Positions 34,808 to 44,332 of a DNA stretch of 64,000 nucleotides are shown here, in pieces; the first letter of the stretch is position 1; each line of letters opens with the position of its first letter. The DNA is from UBA1189 sp964570685 (GTDB lineage: Bacteria > Bacteroidota > Bacteroidia > Bacteroidales > Bacteroidaceae), in contig CAZMZC010000010.1 of NCBI GenBank assembly GCA_964570685.1, forward strand, positions 1-64,000, read 5' to 3'. The notes beneath the pieces are model-generated. The model had not been told where the DNA came from, ran no database searches, and saw nothing but the letters and a program-made list of their open reading frames with translations. The translations under genes were made by a program, and so were the position numbers.

Positions 34808-36166
34808 CTAATCCAAGAATTCCTCAACAACATTGGAAATATTCTGGAAGAACATTACATAATAGATAGGCATATATATAATCCCCTTCTCTATATAAAC
34901 TTTCTGCTCATTCGATAGTACGTAGGCCTTCTTTATATTATACTCATCGTTAGACAAGAACTTATCCAAAGCACTGTGCACTGTATAATCTTTTCCTGAC
35001 TTCACCTCGATAGGAATATTTGACAGATTGTCGGCATCATCAATCAAATAGTCAACCTCACCGTTTTTCTTGTTGTCATAGTAGTATAGGTCATATCCGT
35101 GAGCCCTCAACTCTTGGGCCACAACCGTCTCATAGACAGAGCCAAGGTTGATACTCTTGACATCAGACATTACAGCCTTGATATTGTTGCGATAGAATAT
35201 TCCAGATAAGATTCCGACATCATTTATGTATAGTTTCAGCAAATTCTTACCGCTATTCTCGACCAAAGGATATGTTGGCTTACTGATAGCCTTTACCTCC
35301 AGCGTTATACCGGCAGAGATGAGATAGTCAAACTCATCTAAATAGTCATTGGCTCTTTTCCACTTTTTATCCTCGATATCCTTAATGACAACCCGCTTCT
35401 TCTTGTTCTCAAGGTTTGACGGAATCATATCAAAGATACGGCGTATCTTCAACCTCCTGTCATGCTCTTCCTCATATTTAGAAGCGTCAACACCATATAA
35501 ATCGTGAGCTTCTTTCTGTATAGAACGGAATTCAACCACGTTACGACTCTCTACGAATACCTCAACAGCCTTTGGCAGACCGCCTACCAATAGATATTTC
35601 TTGAAGAGGTCCATCATCTTATCATGCATCGTATCAGACAATGCCTGGTTGTTATTGAAGCTTTCTCTCATAGCACCAATGGCAACTGATCCTACTCCGT
35701 TAGCATATAGGAATTCTTCGAAATCCATTGGATACATATGCTGTACATCCAAACTTCCGATAGGAACAGACTGCGTATTCTTCAATGTTACTCCAAGTAA
35801 ATAGCCACTGGCTATATAAGTAAACTTCTTCTCCTTCATCAAGAATTTCACAAGAGTAAGAAGGTGGTCATATGCTTGTATTTCATCAATGAATACAAGG
35901 GTGGTTTCCCGCTCTTTCATCTTGTCGCCTGCAACAACACTCAACGCCATATAAAAATCCTTTGTAGTTTTAGCTTCAGCGAAAACCCGGTCACCCAATT
36001 TGTCCTCTTCCATATTTATTTCAATATAGTTAGAGAACATCTTTTCGCCCACATGACGGATAATGTATGATTTACCTATCTGTCGAGCACCGTCAATCAA
36101 CAGCATCCTATCAGAATCTGATGAGAGATATTCTTCAATCCGTTTTGTAATTTTTCTGTACAACAT
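34808..36166 (-). CDS. AAA_14 ATPase with DUF4143 domain
   Basis: I chose ATG 36166 (MLYRKITKRIEEYL), which has an AAAGGCG ribosome site, over an in-frame ATG at 36202 that lies upstream of the predicted transcription start. Walker A GARQIGKS at residues 26-33 and Walker B LVFIDEIQAYD; the DUF4143 C-terminal domain carries GEVDYLIDDADN followed by PIEVKSGKDY (PD-(D/E)XK-like). It follows Sus cassette II on the same strand with hairpin copy 3 between, and is convergent with the ATPase_2 gene at 32908. Family role unknown. Confidence 0.87.
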   Translation of the reverse strand: MLYRKITKRIEEYLSSDSDRMLLIDGARQIGKSYIIRHVGEKMFSNYIEINMEEDKLGDRVFAEAKTTKDFYMALSVVAGDKMKERETTLVFIDEIQAYDHLLTLVKFLMKEKKFTYIASGYLLGVTLKNTQSVPIGSLDVQHMYPMDFEEFLYANGVGSVAIGAMRESFNNNQALSDTMHDKMMDLFKKYLLVGGLPKAVEVFVESRNVVEFRSIQKEAHDLYGVDASKYEEEHDRRLKIRRIFDMIPSNLENKKKRVVIKDIEDKKWKRANDYLDEFDYLISAGITLEVKAISKPTYPLVENSGKNLLKLYINDVGILSGIFYRNNIKAVMSDVKSINLGSVYETVVAQELRAHGYDLYYYDNKKNGEVDYLIDDADNLSNIPIEVKSGKDYTVHSALDKFLSNDEYNIKKAYVLSNEQKVYIEKGIIYMPIYYVMFFQNISNVVEEFLD

Positions 36167-36188
36167 GCTAACGCCTTTTTTCTTAGTG

Positions 36189-36295
36189 CGAAGATAATAC
36201 ATTTTTCAATGCGAGGTGCGTTTTCCTACGAAAAAACGCTATAAAAAACAGCTTTTTCCTACAAAACTACCCTATCAAAAGGTGCGTTTTCCTTT
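36189..36295 (-). promoter_or_regulatory. Promoter with exact 33-bp iterons, AAA_14 gene 34808-36166
   Basis: TATCTTCG (36189-36196) is one base from the -7 consensus, 22 bp before the chosen start. GC(G/T)TTTTCCTAC-type motifs occur at 36218, 36251 and 36284, exactly 33 bp apart. The layout is homologous to 26942-27018. Confidence 0.55.
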
Positions 36296-36359
36296 TTGTG
36301 ATGATTCCCGTTGTACCAGCTTAGAAAAGTATAGAAAGCAGACAGATGGCAATAAACAA

Positions 36360-36389
36360 TTTAGGGCACCGAGACTTCGGTGCCCTGAA
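36360..36389 (-). terminator. GGGCACCGA hairpin element, copy 3
   Basis: TTTAGGGCACCGA-GACT-TCGGTGCCCTGAA downstream of Sus cassette II. The surrounding gene-free stretch 36167-36584 holds this element, the iterons of the ATPase gene and a terminator at 36523. Confidence 0.75.
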
Positions 36390-36515
36390 TACATATAATA
36401 TATAATAGGTGTATATTACACCAAAGCCTCAATTACTCAGTTGCCCTGGGGCAACCTTCCGTCCACTGGAACATTTCTTTAACCATCATCATATCCGAGA
36501 TATAGTAGCTAACAA

Positions 36516-36551
36516 CAAGAAAGAGAGGCACATCTGTAGGATGCACCTCTC
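36516..36551 (-). terminator. Terminator of Sus operon II
   Basis: Read on the reverse strand, GAGAGGTGCATC and GATGTGCCTCTC pair around a 5-nt loop, followed by TTTCTT. It lies 34 bp past the stop of the lipoprotein gene. Confidence 0.65.
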
Positions 36552-36584
36552 GCAAATATGAATAATTAACTTCAGGTGTCGTTA

Positions 36585-37532
36585 TTATTCTGAAAGATCA
36601 GCGTTGCTTAAGTCAATCTTGAATGCACCTGTACCACCAGCATACAAGCCACCGCCATTGTAGTCAGCCATACCAACCAGCAATGTGCCTGCAGGGAAGG
36701 TGATTACGTTGTCAACGAGTGTTCCGCAATAGCCTGCACCCTTTACAGCCTCAACTGAGTTGCCCTTCTCGATGTAGTAACCTGCCATGCTGAAGAAGAT
36801 GAACTCTCCGTAGCCCCAATTCATACCAGAGTAGTGACGGCTGGGAATGTAAACGCCTTCGGGATCCTCGAAGTTGATCTCCATGTAGTGCTTCTTGCTG
36901 GTGTCATAGTCACCAGGAGCATTGTAGGGATACGCAGCACCATAGGGATCTACCAAGCGGATAACGGCTGAGTTGCCAATAGCCTTCTCAACTGCAACCT
37001 CATAGGTAAGGTTCTCAACGCCGAAGAATGTACCTACCATATCCTCTGTGTAGAGGGCTGTACCTGCAGCAGTCCAAGAATAAGCCTTAGAGAAGGTCAA
37101 CTTGAATGTGCTGTTGCCAGAGATAGAGAGGTTCTCTTCGAAGAGGTCTACAGAATCGGGAACGAATGCAAGGTTAGCGATATAGTTCTTACCAATCTGA
37201 ATCTTGCTCTCGTCAATCTTGATGATAAACTCTGCTACGCTCTTGCCATCCTCGAAAGTAACGGCAGGTGCGTCAACAGACATTACGGTCTCATCGCTCA
37301 ATGTTACGCTAACAGGAACTGTTACATTGCCGTTTTCATTGTTACGGTAAACCTCAACAGCTACTTGGGGCAGTGCATCTGTACCACTAAGCGAATAGGT
37401 GTTTGAAGCCTGTGCGAAAGAGTATGTGGGCACGCTCTGCAAGTCGGCCTTCTCCCAATAACCTTCATCGCTACATGAAGTGAAAGCTACTGCTGCAAGC
37501 ACAGTCATGAATAAAGATTTATATAATTTCAT
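36585..37532 (-). CDS. Sus cassette II lipoprotein, Calx-beta-like
   Basis: A 315-aa lipoprotein (LAAVAFTSC, Cys20). The N-terminal domain (residues 40-150: VAVEVYRNNENGNVTVPVSVTLSDE ... FEDGKSVAEFIIKID) has a Calx-beta pattern like the cassette I lipoprotein, and the C-terminal half is aromatic and beta-rich. It sits in the SusE/F-like third position, 40 bp after SusD II. A ligand-binding role is inferred from position only. Confidence 0.8.
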   Translation of the reverse strand: MKLYKSLFMTVLAAVAFTSCSDEGYWEKADLQSVPTYSFAQASNTYSLSGTDALPQVAVEVYRNNENGNVTVPVSVTLSDETVMSVDAPAVTFEDGKSVAEFIIKIDESKIQIGKNYIANLAFVPDSVDLFEENLSISGNSTFKLTFSKAYSWTAAGTALYTEDMVGTFFGVENLTYEVAVEKAIGNSAVIRLVDPYGAAYPYNAPGDYDTSKKHYMEINFEDPEGVYIPSRHYSGMNWGYGEFIFFSMAGYYIEKGNSVEAVKGAGYCGTLVDNVITFPAGTLLVGMADYNGGGLYAGGTGAFKIDLSNADLSE

Positions 37533-37572
37533 GTTTTTACTATTTTAATCGTTAAATATTATGATTAACTGA

Positions 37573-39156
37573 TTACTCTGCTACAGGAGTAGGCAATGCA
37601 ACAGGGTCATTGTTGTCGTCCTCTGTAAGAGCGGGGTTACCCTCGATTTCAGCCTGCGGCAAGCGAAGGATAAGAGCGGGATCGCCAGCGGGGATGTTGT
37701 AAACATAAGCAGCTTGGAAGCCAGCACCACGACGGTCAACACCCTTGTTCAGACGCATCAAGTCGAAGTAAGAGAAGCCCTCACCCCAGAGCTCGATACG
37801 ACGCTGCAGCCAAACCTGATTCTGTACCTGTAAAGCCTCAATAGCGTTACATACGTATGAGGGGTCACGGTAGGTAGAAACGAAGCTCTGCAGTGTAGCA
37901 GCACCGGCAGCAGGATCACCGGCCATAGCCTGAGCCTCGGCCAAGATAAGATACATTTCCTCAACACGCATCAAGGGGATATCGTTAGCATTGGTGCTGG
38001 TGTAGATTTTGTCCAAATAGGGAGCAAACTTCACCTGAGTGTAGGGAGGACAGCCTGCAGAAGCGATGTATGCAGCCTGATCAGCGTTCAAGTTAACAGA
38101 CACGCCATTCTCATCCAAGAACCAGCCCTTACGAACGTCTGTTGCGGGGATAGCAGCATAGAGGCTCTTGCTAACCAAACGCCATGCACCTACAGAAGCA
38201 TAACCGTAGTTGAGTGAACCCATGTGAGAGGGCCAGTTACAGATACCTGAGGTAACGGCACGGTCGGTCTCAGCCACGAGGATACCCCACATCCAAGCAG
38301 ACTCGTTGATGTCGCTCATGGCGGGCTTGCTCATGTCGGCGATAGTATAAGGAGTAGCATCAGTCAAGCTGAGTGCCATCTGTGCATCATCGCGAGCACC
38401 TTCCCAGTTGTTCATAACCAAGTTTACACGAGCACGGAGACCGTAGGCAACCTCAGTGCTGATATAACGACGGTCAGCACGTGTCATTGAGGTCTTCTCC
38501 AACAATGCGATGGCATTGTCAAGGTCGGTCATAATCTGAGTATAAACCTCAGCTACAGTAGCACGGGGGCAACCTTCTGAACCGGCAGCGTCCATGTTGT
38601 CCTCTGTGATCAGAGGTACACAAGGCTTGTCCTCATTGCCAACATAGGTCTGCTGATACATCTGAGCCAAAGTGAAGTAGTCGAAAGCACGGATAGCGTA
38701 AGCCTGAGCCAGATAGAACTGCAAGCCAGGATCCTCTGTTTCGGGGTCAATCATCTTAGCCAATGAGTTAACAGTATAGAGCTGCTTGTAGCATACTCTC
38801 CAGTAGAGAGCTGTTGCCCAATAAGTATTGTTAAGGTCCTCATAGGTAAGTGACTGGGTAAACCAGTTGTAACCTATATCCTCAGACACGAGGTCTGTAC
38901 CACGGCTGTCGGTCATCAGCATGATTGAAGGATAACCGAAGTCGCTATGATAAGATTCGCTCAATGCGTTACCGAAGATGTAGAACACTGAGGTCATGGC
39001 AGTAACGCTGGCCTCGATACGCTCAGGGTTGGCGTTCACTGTAGCCTCCTTCTGGTCGGCTGTGATGGTAGAGCCCAGAGGCTCGGTGTTCATGTCGTAG
39101 CAACCTGCAAGCGCTACACATGCCAAAGCCGATGCAATATATTTAATCTTTTTCAT
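37573..39156 (-). CDS. SusD/RagB-type outer-membrane lipoprotein (cassette II)
   Basis: A 527-aa SusD homologue with lipoprotein signal CVALAGC (Cys19). TPR-like N-terminal helices (FYLAQAYAIRAFDYFTLAQMYQQTY) and the C-terminal signature IPLMRVEEMYLILAEAQAMAG with VWLQRRIELWGEGFSYFDLMRLNKG. It partners the intact SusC II, from which it is separated by 23 bp. This is the only Sus pair in the window whose SusC has its own signal peptide. Confidence 0.94.
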   Translation of the reverse strand: MKKIKYIASALACVALAGCYDMNTEPLGSTITADQKEATVNANPERIEASVTAMTSVFYIFGNALSESYHSDFGYPSIMLMTDSRGTDLVSEDIGYNWFTQSLTYEDLNNTYWATALYWRVCYKQLYTVNSLAKMIDPETEDPGLQFYLAQAYAIRAFDYFTLAQMYQQTYVGNEDKPCVPLITEDNMDAAGSEGCPRATVAEVYTQIMTDLDNAIALLEKTSMTRADRRYISTEVAYGLRARVNLVMNNWEGARDDAQMALSLTDATPYTIADMSKPAMSDINESAWMWGILVAETDRAVTSGICNWPSHMGSLNYGYASVGAWRLVSKSLYAAIPATDVRKGWFLDENGVSVNLNADQAAYIASAGCPPYTQVKFAPYLDKIYTSTNANDIPLMRVEEMYLILAEAQAMAGDPAAGAATLQSFVSTYRDPSYVCNAIEALQVQNQVWLQRRIELWGEGFSYFDLMRLNKGVDRRGAGFQAAYVYNIPAGDPALILRLPQAEIEGNPALTEDDNNDPVALPTPVAE

Positions 39157-39179
39157 TTTCTTTCTTACCTTTTAAATGA

Positions 39180-42100
39180 TTAGAATGTCAATTTAACACC
39201 AGCCGAGAATGTACGGAGTGCACCGTATGTAGCGGTAGATGTAGAAGAGAATCCCTTACGGGGGTCCATACCCTTGCGAGCGGTGAAGAGAGCCAAGTTG
39301 TCAGCTGCACCGTAGAGACGCAATGAGCTGATGCCCATGTTGCGTGTCCAAGCCTTGGGGAAGGTATAACCGAAGGTGATGTTGTTGATAGAAAGGTAGT
39401 TTGAAGACACCAACCAACGGTCTGAAGATTCATTGGTGTAGGTGTCCATATAGTCAAGACGAGGAACGTCTGTTACGCGGTTCTCGGGAGTCCATGCATT
39501 GGCGATGTCCTTGTGCCAGTTCTGGCCTGCGCTACCAGCATCACCGTTGTGCATCAAATCCTGATAGGTGTAGTCCCAGATCTTACCACCGAGCTGGTAT
39601 GCCAACTGTACAGAGAGGTCAAATCCGTGGAACTCTACGCTGGTACCGAAACCACCATATACCTTGGGCAGGAGGTCGCCGGTAGCTACCCTATAAGTGT
39701 TCTGTGCTACAGCAGCATCGTCGGTTGTGTAGGTCTCGGGATTCTTCTCGTAAGCCTTCACGGCAGCTTCGTAAGCCTCCTCGTTACCTTCCTTAGTAAG
39801 TCCCAAGTACTCTTCCTCAGTCATTGTCTTCTGGAAGTATTCGTCAGCAGGAACAGCAGCATAGTAAAGAGCCTTACCTGAGTTAGGATCTACGCCAGCA
39901 TACTTGATCAAGTAGAACTGATACATTGATTCACCCTCTTCATAGATGGTAGAACCGCTGATGAACTTACCGTTCAACTCGGGGTGGAGCTCAACAATCT
40001 TGTTCTTAACGAAGGTTGCGTTGCCATAAACGTCCCAACTGAGGTTGCGAGACTCGTAGAGGTTACCGTTCAACTCGATTTCCCAACCGTAGTTCTTCAT
40101 TGAACCGATGTTCATAGGAATGGTGCTGTAACCGTTAGAGTTAGCTACGGGCTTGTTGTAAAGCATGTCGCTGGTAGTACGGTCGAAGTACTCAACGGTA
40201 CCGCTCAGCTTGCTCTTCCAGAGTGAGAAGTCAACACCGGCATTGAAAGCGTTAGACTTTTCCCATGTGATATCCTTGTTACCCTTGTAGAGGAGGTTAC
40301 CATCGGCGAATGAACCGTCAGCACCTGTCATCTGATACTGGTCGATGTAAGCATAGTAGTTACCGATGTTATCGTTACCCTGCTGACCGTAAGAAGCCTT
40401 TACCTTCAAGATGTCAACCCAATCAACATCGCTCATGAAATACTCCTTGCTGAGTACCCATGCTGCAGATGCAGAGTAGAAGTTACCCCAACGGTTATCG
40501 GGATGGAAGCGTGAAGAAGCATCGCGACGGTATGATACGCTGGCGAAGTACTTCTCATCGTAGTTGTAGTTGAAACGGCCGAGGATACCACGGGTAGAGT
40601 ACTCGTAAGCAGAACCACCACCACGCTTCTGGTCGATAGTGTTGTTTACGGTGTAGTCACCCTCCTTATAGAGGTTCTGACCTGTAGCGTAGAAGTTCTC
40701 ACCACGGAGGTCGTATGCCTCGTAACCTGCCAATACATCGTATGTGCTCTTACCATAGGTCTTGGTATAAGTAGCCAAGTACTGTTGGTTCATAGCGAAT
40801 GTACGTGTGTAGTCCTGAGTAGCAGTACCACCGTAGCTTGCGCTCTGGCCATACTTGGCGTTACCAATGCTGTGGTAGCGAGTGTTGTCGATGTGTGTAC
40901 CCAATGATGCTGTCAATTTCAAGCCCTTGAGGGGAGTGATCTCAGCAAACCACTTGCTGTTCATGATATCCATGAGGTACTCCTCTGTGTTGTAGTAGAG
41001 GTCACTGACAGGGTTAGAGATTGACATCCAGTTACGTGAGTAAGCTGTCTGCACACCATTACCGTAGTCATAGATAGGAAGACCAGTGTTAGCATCGCGC
41101 ATGATAGCACCTGAAGCGTCACGTACATACATAGGATATACGGGAGCAATCATGTTGGCCATCAAGAAGGCGTTACCAGAAGAGTTTGTTGTAGTCTGCT
41201 CACCGGGGTAGCGGCTTGTACTGTTGGTGTAAGCGAGGTTAGCACCGAACTTCAGCCACTTCTTTGCCTGATAGTCAACGTTCAAACGAGTAGAGAGACG
41301 GTCGAAACCAGAGTTCTCGATGATACCGCCATCCTCGAGGTAACCAGCTGAGAAGTAGTAGCTGATGCGGTCGGTACCACCTGATACGCCGAGGTTGTAC
41401 TCCTGACGCATCTGGCTGTTGATAGTACCAGCGGTCCAATCATCGGGAGTGAAGTAGTTGGTACCGTCGCTGTAGCCGAGAGTAGCCTGAGGATTAACCT
41501 TGCCATCGAGGCCGATGAGGCCGTCAGCACCGTTCAAGGTATACATCTGATAACCACCGAGTGCACCGAAGATGTTTGCGTTAGCGTAAGCGTGAGCAGC
41601 GGCGGGAGAGTAGCCGAGGTTATAGTAACCGGCGTTGCGATAAGCCTGATACAGAGTCTCCATGTAAGAGTCAGCAGTCTCAAGTACATCGTACTTGCCA
41701 ATCTGACGCTCGTTCTTACCCCACTTGGCATCGAAAGTGATGCGTGCATCGTGAGTCTTACCCTTCTTTGTTGTCACCATGATAACACCGTTGGCACCAC
41801 GAGCACCATAAAGAGCTGCAGCAGCAGCGTCCTTCAGTACTGACATGCTCTCGATGTCGGCAGGGTTGATAGAAGAGATGTCACCGTCGAAGGGGATACC
41901 GTCAACTACATACAACGGAGTGTTGCTTGCATAGAGCGAACCGATACCACGGATGCGTACGGTAGAGCTTGTACCCGGCTGACCGTTAGAGCTCAATGTC
42001 TGCACACCGGCGATAGTACCTGAGAGCGCGTTGGTGATGTTAGAAACCTGACGATCCTCCAACTTTGCAGCGTCAACTACTGAAGCAGAACCGGTGAAGG

Positions 42101-42452
42101 CAGACTTCTTAACAGTACCGTAAGCAACCACCATCACATCGTCGAGGGCCATACCGTCCTCTGTCAATGTAACCTTGATGGTCTTGCCACGCAAAATCTT
42201 TACCTCCTGAGTAGCCATACCCATGTACGACACGCGAAGTGTAGTAGCTGAAGCAGGCACATCAGCAATCACGAACTTACCTTCAATATCAGTAGCTGTA
42301 CCCTGATCGGTACCAACAACCAATACTGAGGCGCCAATAACAGGCTCACCGTCAGCCTCCGAGTAAACGATACCCGAAATCTGAGAGGTTTGCGCTGTTG
42401 CCATACCAATACCACTGAGGATAAAGGTCAACAAAAATAGCACTTTTTTCAT
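39180..42452 (-). CDS. SusC/RagA TonB-dependent transporter, complete (cassette II)
   Basis: A 1090-aa full-length SusC: signal peptide MKKVLFLLTFILSGIGMATA; CarboxypepD_reg-like domain (residues 23-110, VYSEADGEPVIGASVLVVG ... LRVSYMGMATQEVKI); plug (SVVDAAKLEDRQVSNITNAL, SMSVLKDAAAAALYGARGANGVIMVTTKKG); barrel ending in FSAGVKLTF. It transports an unknown ligand with SusD II. It lacks the 18-bp shufflon site: at the equivalent place it encodes VPASATTLRVSY. The 100 bp upstream contain no TTTG on its strand, so transcription probably comes from the leader promoter at 42836-42869. Confidence 0.94.
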   Translation of the reverse strand: MKKVLFLLTFILSGIGMATAQTSQISGIVYSEADGEPVIGASVLVVGTDQGTATDIEGKFVIADVPASATTLRVSYMGMATQEVKILRGKTIKVTLTEDGMALDDVMVVAYGTVKKSAFTGSASVVDAAKLEDRQVSNITNALSGTIAGVQTLSSNGQPGTSSTVRIRGIGSLYASNTPLYVVDGIPFDGDISSINPADIESMSVLKDAAAAALYGARGANGVIMVTTKKGKTHDARITFDAKWGKNERQIGKYDVLETADSYMETLYQAYRNAGYYNLGYSPAAAHAYANANIFGALGGYQMYTLNGADGLIGLDGKVNPQATLGYSDGTNYFTPDDWTAGTINSQMRQEYNLGVSGGTDRISYYFSAGYLEDGGIIENSGFDRLSTRLNVDYQAKKWLKFGANLAYTNSTSRYPGEQTTTNSSGNAFLMANMIAPVYPMYVRDASGAIMRDANTGLPIYDYGNGVQTAYSRNWMSISNPVSDLYYNTEEYLMDIMNSKWFAEITPLKGLKLTASLGTHIDNTRYHSIGNAKYGQSASYGGTATQDYTRTFAMNQQYLATYTKTYGKSTYDVLAGYEAYDLRGENFYATGQNLYKEGDYTVNNTIDQKRGGGSAYEYSTRGILGRFNYNYDEKYFASVSYRRDASSRFHPDNRWGNFYSASAAWVLSKEYFMSDVDWVDILKVKASYGQQGNDNIGNYYAYIDQYQMTGADGSFADGNLLYKGNKDITWEKSNAFNAGVDFSLWKSKLSGTVEYFDRTTSDMLYNKPVANSNGYSTIPMNIGSMKNYGWEIELNGNLYESRNLSWDVYGNATFVKNKIVELHPELNGKFISGSTIYEEGESMYQFYLIKYAGVDPNSGKALYYAAVPADEYFQKTMTEEEYLGLTKEGNEEAYEAAVKAYEKNPETYTTDDAAVAQNTYRVATGDLLPKVYGGFGTSVEFHGFDLSVQLAYQLGGKIWDYTYQDLMHNGDAGSAGQNWHKDIANAWTPENRVTDVPRLDYMDTYTNESSDRWLVSSNYLSINNITFGYTFPKAWTRNMGISSLRLYGAADNLALFTARKGMDPRKGFSSTSTATYGALRTFSAGVKLTF

Positions 42453-42551
42453 AAATGATGAATTTAAGTAAATAAAATTAATTAATTAATTGAGTTTTAT
42501 CTAAACTTTAAGATTCCCAACGCCTTAGAGAGAGAAGAGGAGGCGTGATGC

Positions 42552-42776
42552 TCAAAAAGTCTTCGCGCTACTTGGAAGGTTTTCAATAACGAACTTGCCA
42601 TCAACGTCAGTAATGGCACCCAGAGTGGGCACGCCCTTTACTGCGACTGTGGCACCAATCACAGGCTCACCGTCTTCAGCACCGATAACGAGACCGGTCA
42701 CCTTAGAGGTCTGAGCAGTTACCAAGCTTGCACTCATGAAGAGGCAGGCTAATAACATCATCAATTTACCTTTCAT
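42552..42776 (-). CDS. Orphan SusC leader (signal peptide plus start of CarboxypepD domain)
   Basis: A 74-aa frame: signal peptide MKGKLMMLLACLFMSASLVTA, then SKVTGLVIGAEDGEPVIGATVAV and on to VIENLPSSAKTF, where it stops. In intact SusC proteins this segment continues into SYxGMxTQEV. The break is at the 18-bp site, and the phase matches the truncated SusC genes exactly: joining would give ENLPSSAKTLIVSYVGM. It is the movable or donor 5' end of a SusC shufflon. In the present orientation it makes only a short secreted peptide and reads toward SusC II. Confidence 0.85.
   Translation of the reverse strand: MKGKLMMLLACLFMSASLVTAQTSKVTGLVIGAEDGEPVIGATVAVKGVPTLGAITDVDGKFVIENLPSSAKTF
42556..42573 (-). 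other. Recombination site B of the SusC shufflon
   Basis: Same 18-bp core as sites A and C, reverse orientation, at the 3' end of the leader. Relative to C it is inverted (recombination would invert 42556-46203); relative to A it is direct (recombination would delete 32678-42573). Confidence 0.78.
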
Positions 42777-42835
42777 AAATTTTTCTCTTAAAGTTTAACA
42801 ATAATTTATTTGGTCTATTCTCTCAATGAAAGTTG

Positions 42836-42869
42836 CAAATGTAGTGCAAAAAATCGAGATAACCGCAAA
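42836..42869 (-). promoter_or_regulatory. Leader promoter inside the invertible segment
   Basis: TACATTTG (reverse, 42836-42843) matches TAnnTTTG, with TTTG at 42866-42869 (22 bp apart, slightly long). It lies 60 bp before the leader start. A 10-bp perfect hairpin (CCGCATTTTT / AAAAATGCGG, 42883-42908) separates it from the recombinase gene and could insulate the two. Confidence 0.6.
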
Positions 42870-42882
42870 AAAATCTTAAAAA

Positions 42883-42908
42883 CCGCATTTTTAACTTCAA
42901 AAATGCGG
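42883..42908. terminator. Perfect 10-bp hairpin between the leader and recombinase genes
   Basis: CCGCATTTTT (42883-42892), loop AACTTC, AAAAATGCGG (42899-42908), with T-rich flanks on both sides. It could be a terminator, an operator for the recombinase gene, or both. Confidence 0.5.
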
Positions 42909-42999
42909 CTTTTAACGTCTGAAATGGTGAAAATGTTATAAAATGACCGCAAAATAGTGGCTTTTTGAAAGAACGTTATCTAAACGAGGAACACAAGAA

Positions 43000-44160
43000 A
43001 TGAAGAAAATTATGTATCGGGCGGTATTCAACCGCAAAAAGCAATTGAGAACAGATGGTAAGGGCCTCATCCAGATAGAAGCATACCTGGAACGACGCCG
43101 CATGTATGTATCTACACATATTTATATACATCCCTCGCAGTGGGACGAGGCGAAGCGTGAGGTTTGCCGGCATCCGCATGCCGAGGAGCTGAACTGGATG
43201 ATAGCTGAGCGCATAACCGAGTTGGAGAGTAAGGAGATTGCCCTATGGAAAAGCGGCCGTGGCGTATCGCTACGCCTATTAAAGGAGGATATAGCGAATG
43301 GCAGTTCGCCACAATTCCTCCCCTTCATGGCCAGCGAGATAGAGAAAGGGCGCATCCGCGAAAGCACGCGAGACAACAGATACACAACCTATTACCTACT
43401 CAAGGAGTATAGCGAGGAACTGACAACCAAGGAGCTCACACCCTACTTCGTCAGCAAATTTGAGTCATGGATGGCAGCACGCGGGTATCACACCAACACG
43501 ATTGCCAAGCACCTCACCCACCTGCGCATCTATGTGAATGCTGCCATCTTACGTGGCATGATGAGCGAGGAGGACAACCCCTTCCACAAGCGGCGCATCA
43601 GCCACAAGCCCTTCCACCATACGCACCTGATGCCTTTCGAGCTGGAGAAGCTGGAACGCCTCACCCTGCCACCCAGGCAGGAATATCTGCAGCGCACGCT
43701 CGATGCCTACCTCTTCTGCTGCTACACGGGGCTGCGATACTCCGACTTCGTACACCTCACGGGTGCCAATATCCAGCGCGGCACGGCACATACGTGGATC
43801 AATACGGAGAGCCAGAAGACGGGGGCAAGCATCAGCCTCCCCATCGACCTGCTGTTCGACGGTAAGGCACTGGCACTCTTGAAGCGGTATGTCGATGATG
43901 TGGACAGCTTTTTCCGCCTGCCCTCAAACTCAACCGTCGACAAGCGCCTCGAAGCCATATCCCGCCTGGCAGGCCTGCGCAAGCACTTCTCCTTCCATAG
44001 CGCCCGCCACACCAATGCCACACTGCTGCTCATGCAGGGGGTGAACGTGACGACGGTGCAGAAGCTGCTCGGCCACAAGAACGTGAAGACAACGATGAAC
44101 TACTGCGAGGTGATAAACCAGACCATCATCAAGGAACTCAAAAAAAGCCGCAAGCGGTAG
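43000..44160 (+). CDS. Tyrosine site-specific recombinase (putative SusC shufflon invertase)
   Basis: A 386-aa tyrosine recombinase of the Bacteroidota type: N-terminal SAM-like arm and core-binding domain (IHPSQWDEAKREVCRHPHAEEL ... LTHLRIYVNAAI), then the catalytic domain with Arg246 (YTGLRYSDF), His333-x-x-Arg336 (FHSARHTN), His359 (LLGHKN) and Tyr368 (MNYCEV). All catalytic residues are present. An AGGA ribosome site precedes ATG 43000. It lies inside the segment bounded by inverted sites B and C, next to the leader, as expected for an invertase encoded in its own switch. That it acts on these sites is inferred from position. Confidence 0.9.
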   Translation: MKKIMYRAVFNRKKQLRTDGKGLIQIEAYLERRRMYVSTHIYIHPSQWDEAKREVCRHPHAEELNWMIAERITELESKEIALWKSGRGVSLRLLKEDIANGSSPQFLPFMASEIEKGRIRESTRDNRYTTYYLLKEYSEELTTKELTPYFVSKFESWMAARGYHTNTIAKHLTHLRIYVNAAILRGMMSEEDNPFHKRRISHKPFHHTHLMPFELEKLERLTLPPRQEYLQRTLDAYLFCCYTGLRYSDFVHLTGANIQRGTAHTWINTESQKTGASISLPIDLLFDGKALALLKRYVDDVDSFFRLPSNSTVDKRLEAISRLAGLRKHFSFHSARHTNATLLLMQGVNVTTVQKLLGHKNVKTTMNYCEVINQTIIKELKKSRKR

Positions 44161-44180
44161 CACAGGGGTAGCACAGGGAG

Positions 44181-44215
44181 AATTAAAAATTAAAAATTAA
44201 AAATTGAAAATTAAA
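44181..44215. repeat. AT-rich ATTAAAA low-complexity tract
   Basis: Repeated AATTAAAA units directly after the recombinase gene. A similar tract on the other strand lies at 56450-56482. Confidence 0.5.
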
Positions 44216-44332
44216 ACTGGTGATGGTGCGTCGAGGGTATTTCGCGTGCGCGTGCGTATACATATATAATAGGGCATGGGATATAATAGGGCATGGGAGG
44301 GGGAGTGGGCTAAAAAAACAATTCTCCCCAAA

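Noticed and set aside
39180..42452. SusC II as a member of the shufflon by the same site
   Set aside because: At the equivalent position its DNA differs from the 18-bp core and it has its own signal peptide, so it is not a fusion partner, although the leader promoter may read into it.
27169..42452. Polysaccharide utilisation locus with a definable substrate
   Set aside because: There are no glycoside hydrolase, polysaccharide lyase, sulfatase or hybrid-sensor genes beside the SusC/D pairs, so no substrate can be claimed.
43000..44160. Integrase of a conjugative element or prophage
   Set aside because: No tRNA-type attachment site, transfer, mobilisation or phage gene is nearby, whereas inverted 18-bp sites and a leader cassette are; a local invertase fits better.
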